Shown piece by piece: positions 61,080-64,000 of a stretch of DNA of 64,000 nucleotides (the stretch's first letter is position 1; each line of letters starts with the position of its first letter). The notes beneath the pieces are model-generated. The model was not told the DNA's origin, ran no database searches, and saw only the letters and a list, made by a program, of their open reading frames with translations. The DNA lies in the NCBI RefSeq assembly GCF_019802345.1, contig NZ_JAINDZ010000004.1, positions 62,001 through 126,000 on the forward strand, written 5' to 3'. A program made the position numbers and the translations under genes. Source of the DNA: Methylosinus sp. Sm6. Lineage in GTDB: Bacteria > Pseudomonadota > Alphaproteobacteria > Rhizobiales > Beijerinckiaceae.

Positions 61080-61797
61080 CTAACTGAAGATAGCTCGGAA
61101 AGCCGATAGTTTTTCGGCGAGGGCCTCCAGATTGTCGTGCAGATGGTGGTAGAGCCGCAGCGACAAGTCCACCATTTCCTGCGATTTCGACACGACCTTG
61201 GTTCGCCGGCGAAAGCGGGCGAGGAAATGGCGGACATTGCTGTTGTCGCGCTCGATGGGAACGGTCAAATCCTTTCCGGTGAAGAGCTGGTCCTCCTCGA
61301 TGAGGCGGTGGTAGCCGTCCCAGTCGTCCGTGACGAAGGTCTTGCCTTCGACGCCGATTTTGTCGAGGAGCTTTTGGCAGGTTTCGTCATCACGGCCACC
61401 CACAATCCAGGCGACGGTTCTCCGAGCCACAGGGTCGTAGGCCCGCCAAATCCAGAGCTTGCGAGTTTTTTTTGGATGAAATGCCACATCTCGTCGAGCA
61501 TCAAGATCACCGGCTCGCTTTCGACTTTCGGTTCGGGCAGCTTGCGCGCTTCGCTGCGAATCCATTTGAGCACAGCCACATCGGAGACGCCGAGCAGGCT
61601 GGCGATCGAGCAAAAGCTCATGTTTCCCATGGCGTAGAGCAGCGTCGCCAGCGCCTTCATCGCCGGCGGCCGGCCGCGCGGCGGCGTCATGGTGAAGTCG
61701 CATCCGCAGTCGTGGCAGTGGTAGCGCTGATGGCCGGAACGATCCCGTTCTTCTTGAACTTCGACGCGCCACAGCGCTTGCAGATGATTTCGGTCAT
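61080..61797 (-). mobile_element. IS1-family element with A-run frameshift site and an N-terminal lesion
   Basis: Minus strand. The zinc-type N-terminus begins MTEIICKRCGASKFKKNG at 61797 and is thrown out of frame after about 18 codons; HQRYHCHDCGCDFTMTPPRG continues in another frame. The InsA-like part reads SIASLLGVSDVAVLKWIRSE and MLDEMWHFIQKK. At a run of eight A (61466-61473) a -1 shift joins it to the InsB-like part (TRKLWIWRAYDP, VGGRDDETCQKLLDKIGVEG, TVPIERDNSNVRHFLARFRR). Such a shift is how IS1 makes its transposase. The first lesion is not programmed, so the copy is probably inactive. Terminal repeats were not recognised. Confidence 0.82.
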
Positions 61798-62116
61798 GGC
61801 TCTGATCTCGACCTCTCCGATTCGGTCGAGAACCGATGGATTCAGCAATTGCCGCGTTCGGGAAGCCGAAAAAGCCGAGTCACTTTGACGCAGCCCAACT
61901 GCCCCGAAAAACCCGACACCTCAGCTATCGATGGTTAGGGCTCTCCAATCCGATTTGGCGTCTTCGTTGCACGCCTTTGAGCGAACTGCGAGTTTCGCAT
62001 ATTCCGACTGCCAATCGACGCGCGTATCCGGGAACGATCACTTCTTTCCGGCCGCGTCTCGCCACGTATGGAGGCGCCGGGTTTACGTTTTCGCTTCCCG
62101 CTGGTAGAAAAGGATC
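61798..62116 (+). other. No gene recognised
   Basis: The divergent space between the IS1-type element and the metal-efflux locus. It should include one IS end and the promoter of the 62117 gene. Confidence 0.4.
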
Positions 62117-62446
62117 ATGCTTCGTCTGCTCCGCGCGCTTCTTCCCATTCTCGCGCTGGCTTCGCTGGTCGTCGGCGGAAGTCCGGCGCCGCGCGCCGAC
62201 CACGGATGCGAGGGCATGACCGCCACTGCCATGGAAGACTGCCACAAGGTCGTCGGAGGCCACGACTCCCCGGCCGTCGACGAATGCGCGGCCGTATCTT
62301 GCGGGCAGGTCCCGGCAGTCGGCGGCCCCTTCGAGGTTTTCTTCCGCGTGCCCGTCGTCTCGGTTTCGGATACGATTGTCACCACGAGCGACGCAGATCC
62401 CGCCTCCCTGGCCGTCGCTCCCGACCTTAGACCTCCGATCGCCTGA
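62117..62446 (+). CDS. Small exported Cys/His protein of a metal-efflux locus
   Basis: A 109-residue protein with a signal peptide (MLRLLRALLPILALASLVVG, cleavage after about residue 27) and a mature part with four cysteines and three histidines (ADHGCEGM, MEDCHKVVGGH, DECAAVSCGQ). It precedes the CusB-like adaptor by 90 bp. Such small proteins often sit at the head of cus-type loci; a metal-binding role is plausible but not proved. AAAGGA precedes the ATG. Confidence 0.7.
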   Translation: MLRLLRALLPILALASLVVGGSPAPRADHGCEGMTATAMEDCHKVVGGHDSPAVDECAAVSCGQVPAVGGPFEVFFRVPVVSVSDTIVTTSDADPASLAVAPDLRPPIA

Positions 62447-62536
62447 AGCCGCATTCGCCGACTTCCGCCGCTCACGCGGCGGAACGGCTTCGTGAGCTTC
62501 AACGCAATCCGCCGTTCCCGGCCGGAGTTCGACATC

Positions 62537-64000
62537 ATGCCTCCCTACGCGCCTTTTTTCGGCGCGCTCGCGCTCGCCGCGAGCGTGGCCGCCACTGTGC
62601 TTCACGCCTCCGATTCCGGCGCCACCCGATCCGACCATGCTTCGAAAAGCGCGTCGCTAGACGAATCCATTCTCTTCTACCGCGACCCGATGGGCGGCGA
62701 CGAGCTGTCGCGCCGACCAAAGAAGGACGGCATGGGTATGGATTTTCTGCCCGTGCGCCGATCCGAGATCGCGCCGCTGCTCGGAAAGCTTCCCGATCCG
62801 CCCGCGCCCTCTCGCGAGGAGCCGCTCTTCTATCGCGACCCGATGGGCGGCGACGATATTTCCCCTGCGCCCCGAAAGGACGCAATGGGCATGGACTATC
62901 TGCCTGTCGGGGCCGCCGACCTGCGCGCGATCCTCTCTGCGCTCTGGGCAAAGCCGCGCGCGAAGCGAATCCTTTATTACCGGAATCCGATGGGCCTTCC
63001 GGACGTTTCGCCGGTCCCGAAGAAGGACCAGATGGGCATGGACTATACGCCCGTCTTTGAGGGCGAAGGCGAGGAGGATGGCGCGATCCGCATCGCGCCG
63101 GGAAAAATCCAGCGCTCGGGCGTGCGCTCGGAGGCCGTGCGGCGTCAGTCGCTCGTCGCCGAGATTCGTGTTCCCGGCGCGGTGCAGGTCGACGAGCGAC
63201 GCGTCGCCGTGGTCGCGACGCGATCGGAGGCCTTCGTCGAGAAAGTCTCCGACGCGACGACGGGCGCCCGTGTCGCCAAAGGGCAGCCGCTCGTCCGCCT
63301 CTATTCACCGGCAATCGCCGCCGCTGCGGCGGATTATCTGGCTTTCGCGGGCTCTCGGAGCGGCGAAGCGGCCTTGCTCGAGGGCGTGCGGCGCAAGCTC
63401 GAGACGTTGAACGCGCCGCCCGAGTTCGTCACGGAAATATCCCGTAGCCGGCGTGTGCCAACGAGCGTCTCCTGGCCCGCGCCGCGCGACGGCGTCATTC
63501 TCGAGCGCAACGTCGTCGACGGGATGAAGGTGGACGCGGGGCAGGTGCTGTTCCGCATCGCCGATCTCTCGATCGTCTGGGTCCTCATCGACGTCGCCGA
63601 GTACGATTATGCGCGGCTGCAACTCGGTCAGCCAGTGCGGATCACGGCGCGCGGCCTTCCCGGCCGGGTCTTCAACGGCCATGTGACGGTCGTCTATCCG
63701 CAGATCAATCGCGAGACGCGCACCGCGCGAGTGCGCATCGAACTCCCCAACGCCGATCTCGCCCTGCGACCGGACATGTACGTCGAGGCGGAAATTCTCG
63801 CCGGCGAGCAGGACGCGGTCGTGACGGCGCCTGAGAGCGCGGTGATCGAGACTGGCAAGCGCTCGCTCGTCCTTATCGACAAGGGCGACGGCCGTTTCGA
63901 GTCGCGCGAGGTGAAGCTCGGCCGGCATGGCGACGGCTTCGTCGAGGTGAGAAGCGGGCTCGACGAGAACGACCGTGTCGTGACGGCGGCCAATTTTCTC
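62537..64000 (+). CDS. CusB-like RND efflux periplasmic adaptor with three heavy-metal-binding domains (3' end outside window)
   Basis: At least 488 residues; no stop before the window edge. A signal-like N-terminus (residues 1-24) is followed by three tandem heavy-metal-binding domains: residues 46-73 (LFYRDPMGGD ... MGMDFLPV), 97-124 (LFYRDPMGGD ... MGMDYLPV) and 146-173 (LYYRNPMGLP ... MGMDYTPV). After these come the barrel-sandwich, beta-barrel and membrane-proximal domains of CusB-type adaptors (VSWPAPRDGVILERNVVDGM, VGQVL-like GQVLFRIADLSIVWVLIDVA, and RTARVRIELPNADLALRPDM). It joins an RND pump to an outer-membrane channel to expel Cu/Ag or Co/Zn/Cd. Usual proteins have one or no such domain. 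Confidence 0.92.
   Translation, partial: MPPYAPFFGALALAASVAATVLHASDSGATRSDHASKSASLDESILFYRDPMGGDELSRRPKKDGMGMDFLPVRRSEIAPLLGKLPDPPAPSREEPLFYRDPMGGDDISPAPRKDAMGMDYLPVGAADLRAILSALWAKPRAKRILYYRNPMGLPDVSPVPKKDQMGMDYTPVFEGEGEEDGAIRIAPGKIQRSGVRSEAVRRQSLVAEIRVPGAVQVDERRVAVVATRSEAFVEKVSDATTGARVAKGQPLVRLYSPAIAAAAADYLAFAGSRSGEAALLEGVRRKLETLNAPPEFVTEISRSRRVPTSVSWPAPRDGVILERNVVDGMKVDAGQVLFRIADLSIVWVLIDVAEYDYARLQLGQPVRITARGLPGRVFNGHVTVVYPQINRETRTARVRIELPNADLALRPDMYVEAEILAGEQDAVVTAPESAVIETGKRSLVLIDKGDGRFESREVKLGRHGDGFVEVRSGLDENDRVVTAANFL

Noticed and set aside
1-64000. CRISPR arrays, tRNA or rRNA genes
   Set aside because: No regularly spaced repeats, cloverleaf-like tRNA or rRNA sequence was recognised on either strand by reading.

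Overview
The window reads as an accessory, plasmid-type region of an alphaproteobacterium, most likely of the order Hyphomicrobiales. It is GC-rich and carries a complete repABC replication/partition cassette (50658-54380). The cassette includes a counter-transcribed RNA between repB and repC and parS-like palindromes. Assignment to a methanotroph such as Methylosinus/Methylocystis is only my inference from gene content and style. Nearly every gene is a plasmid, defence or niche function; no ribosomal, tRNA or core-metabolic block was seen. I read it as part of a repABC megaplasmid or chromid with a conjugation module.

Layout. (1) 1-12021: part of a type IVB (Dot/Icm-IncI-like) conjugation locus: a TcpQ-like secreted protein, several exported or helical unknowns, a DotA/TraY-family membrane protein, a small lipoprotein, and on the other strand a DsbC-like protein with a CGHS active site and a two-helix membrane protein. 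(2) 12609-17698: a DUF1186 protein, then the Hen1-Pnkp RNA end-healing, sealing and methylation pair. (3) 17753-31325: a metabolic island. A TetR-controlled leftward set (TetR, rifampin-phosphotransferase-like PEP-utilising enzyme, P450, DUF4336, GNAT, glycosyltransferase) is flanked by an isoprenylcysteine-methyltransferase-like protein, a lone hisC, an SDR, a frameshifted GNAT gene and an exported aspartyl-protease/PDZ protein. (4) 31350-37374: XRE-DUF2975 pair, HIT/histidine-phosphatase/CruF-like operon, HAD phosphatase, decayed TetR gene, MmcQ/YjbR protein.

(5) 37554-43722: IS5-type remnant, a sigma-54 response regulator with its membrane histidine kinase, and divergently an operon of an SDR-DoxX fusion, DUF2269 and a DUF4166-DCC fusion. 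(6) 43692-48392: an NAD+ cluster. A RES-domain NAD+ phosphorylase toxin with its Xre-type antitoxin sits beside a bifunctional NMN adenylyltransferase/Nudix enzyme and a nicotinamide phosphoribosyltransferase, so the destroyer of NAD+ and a two-step route to rebuild it from nicotinamide are neighbours. (7) 48403-59956: parS sites, a deletion-bearing IS630-type element, a DUF1835 protein, repABC, a serine resolvase, a PIN toxin/antitoxin pair, a DUF1612 plasmid protein and small regulators. (8) 60084-64000: hsdM fragment, Phd-VapC pair with an amber codon in vapC, an IS1-family element with a slippery run, and the start of a metal-efflux locus whose CusB-like adaptor carries three tandem heavy-metal-binding domains and runs off the right end.

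The genes fit a mobile replicon that looks after its own transfer, copy number and stability (repABC, parS, resolvase, toxin-antitoxin pairs) and carries stress or defence cargo (RNA repair, NAD+ turnover, metal efflux, oxidative or drug chemistry). Decayed genes and IS remnants lie between the modules.
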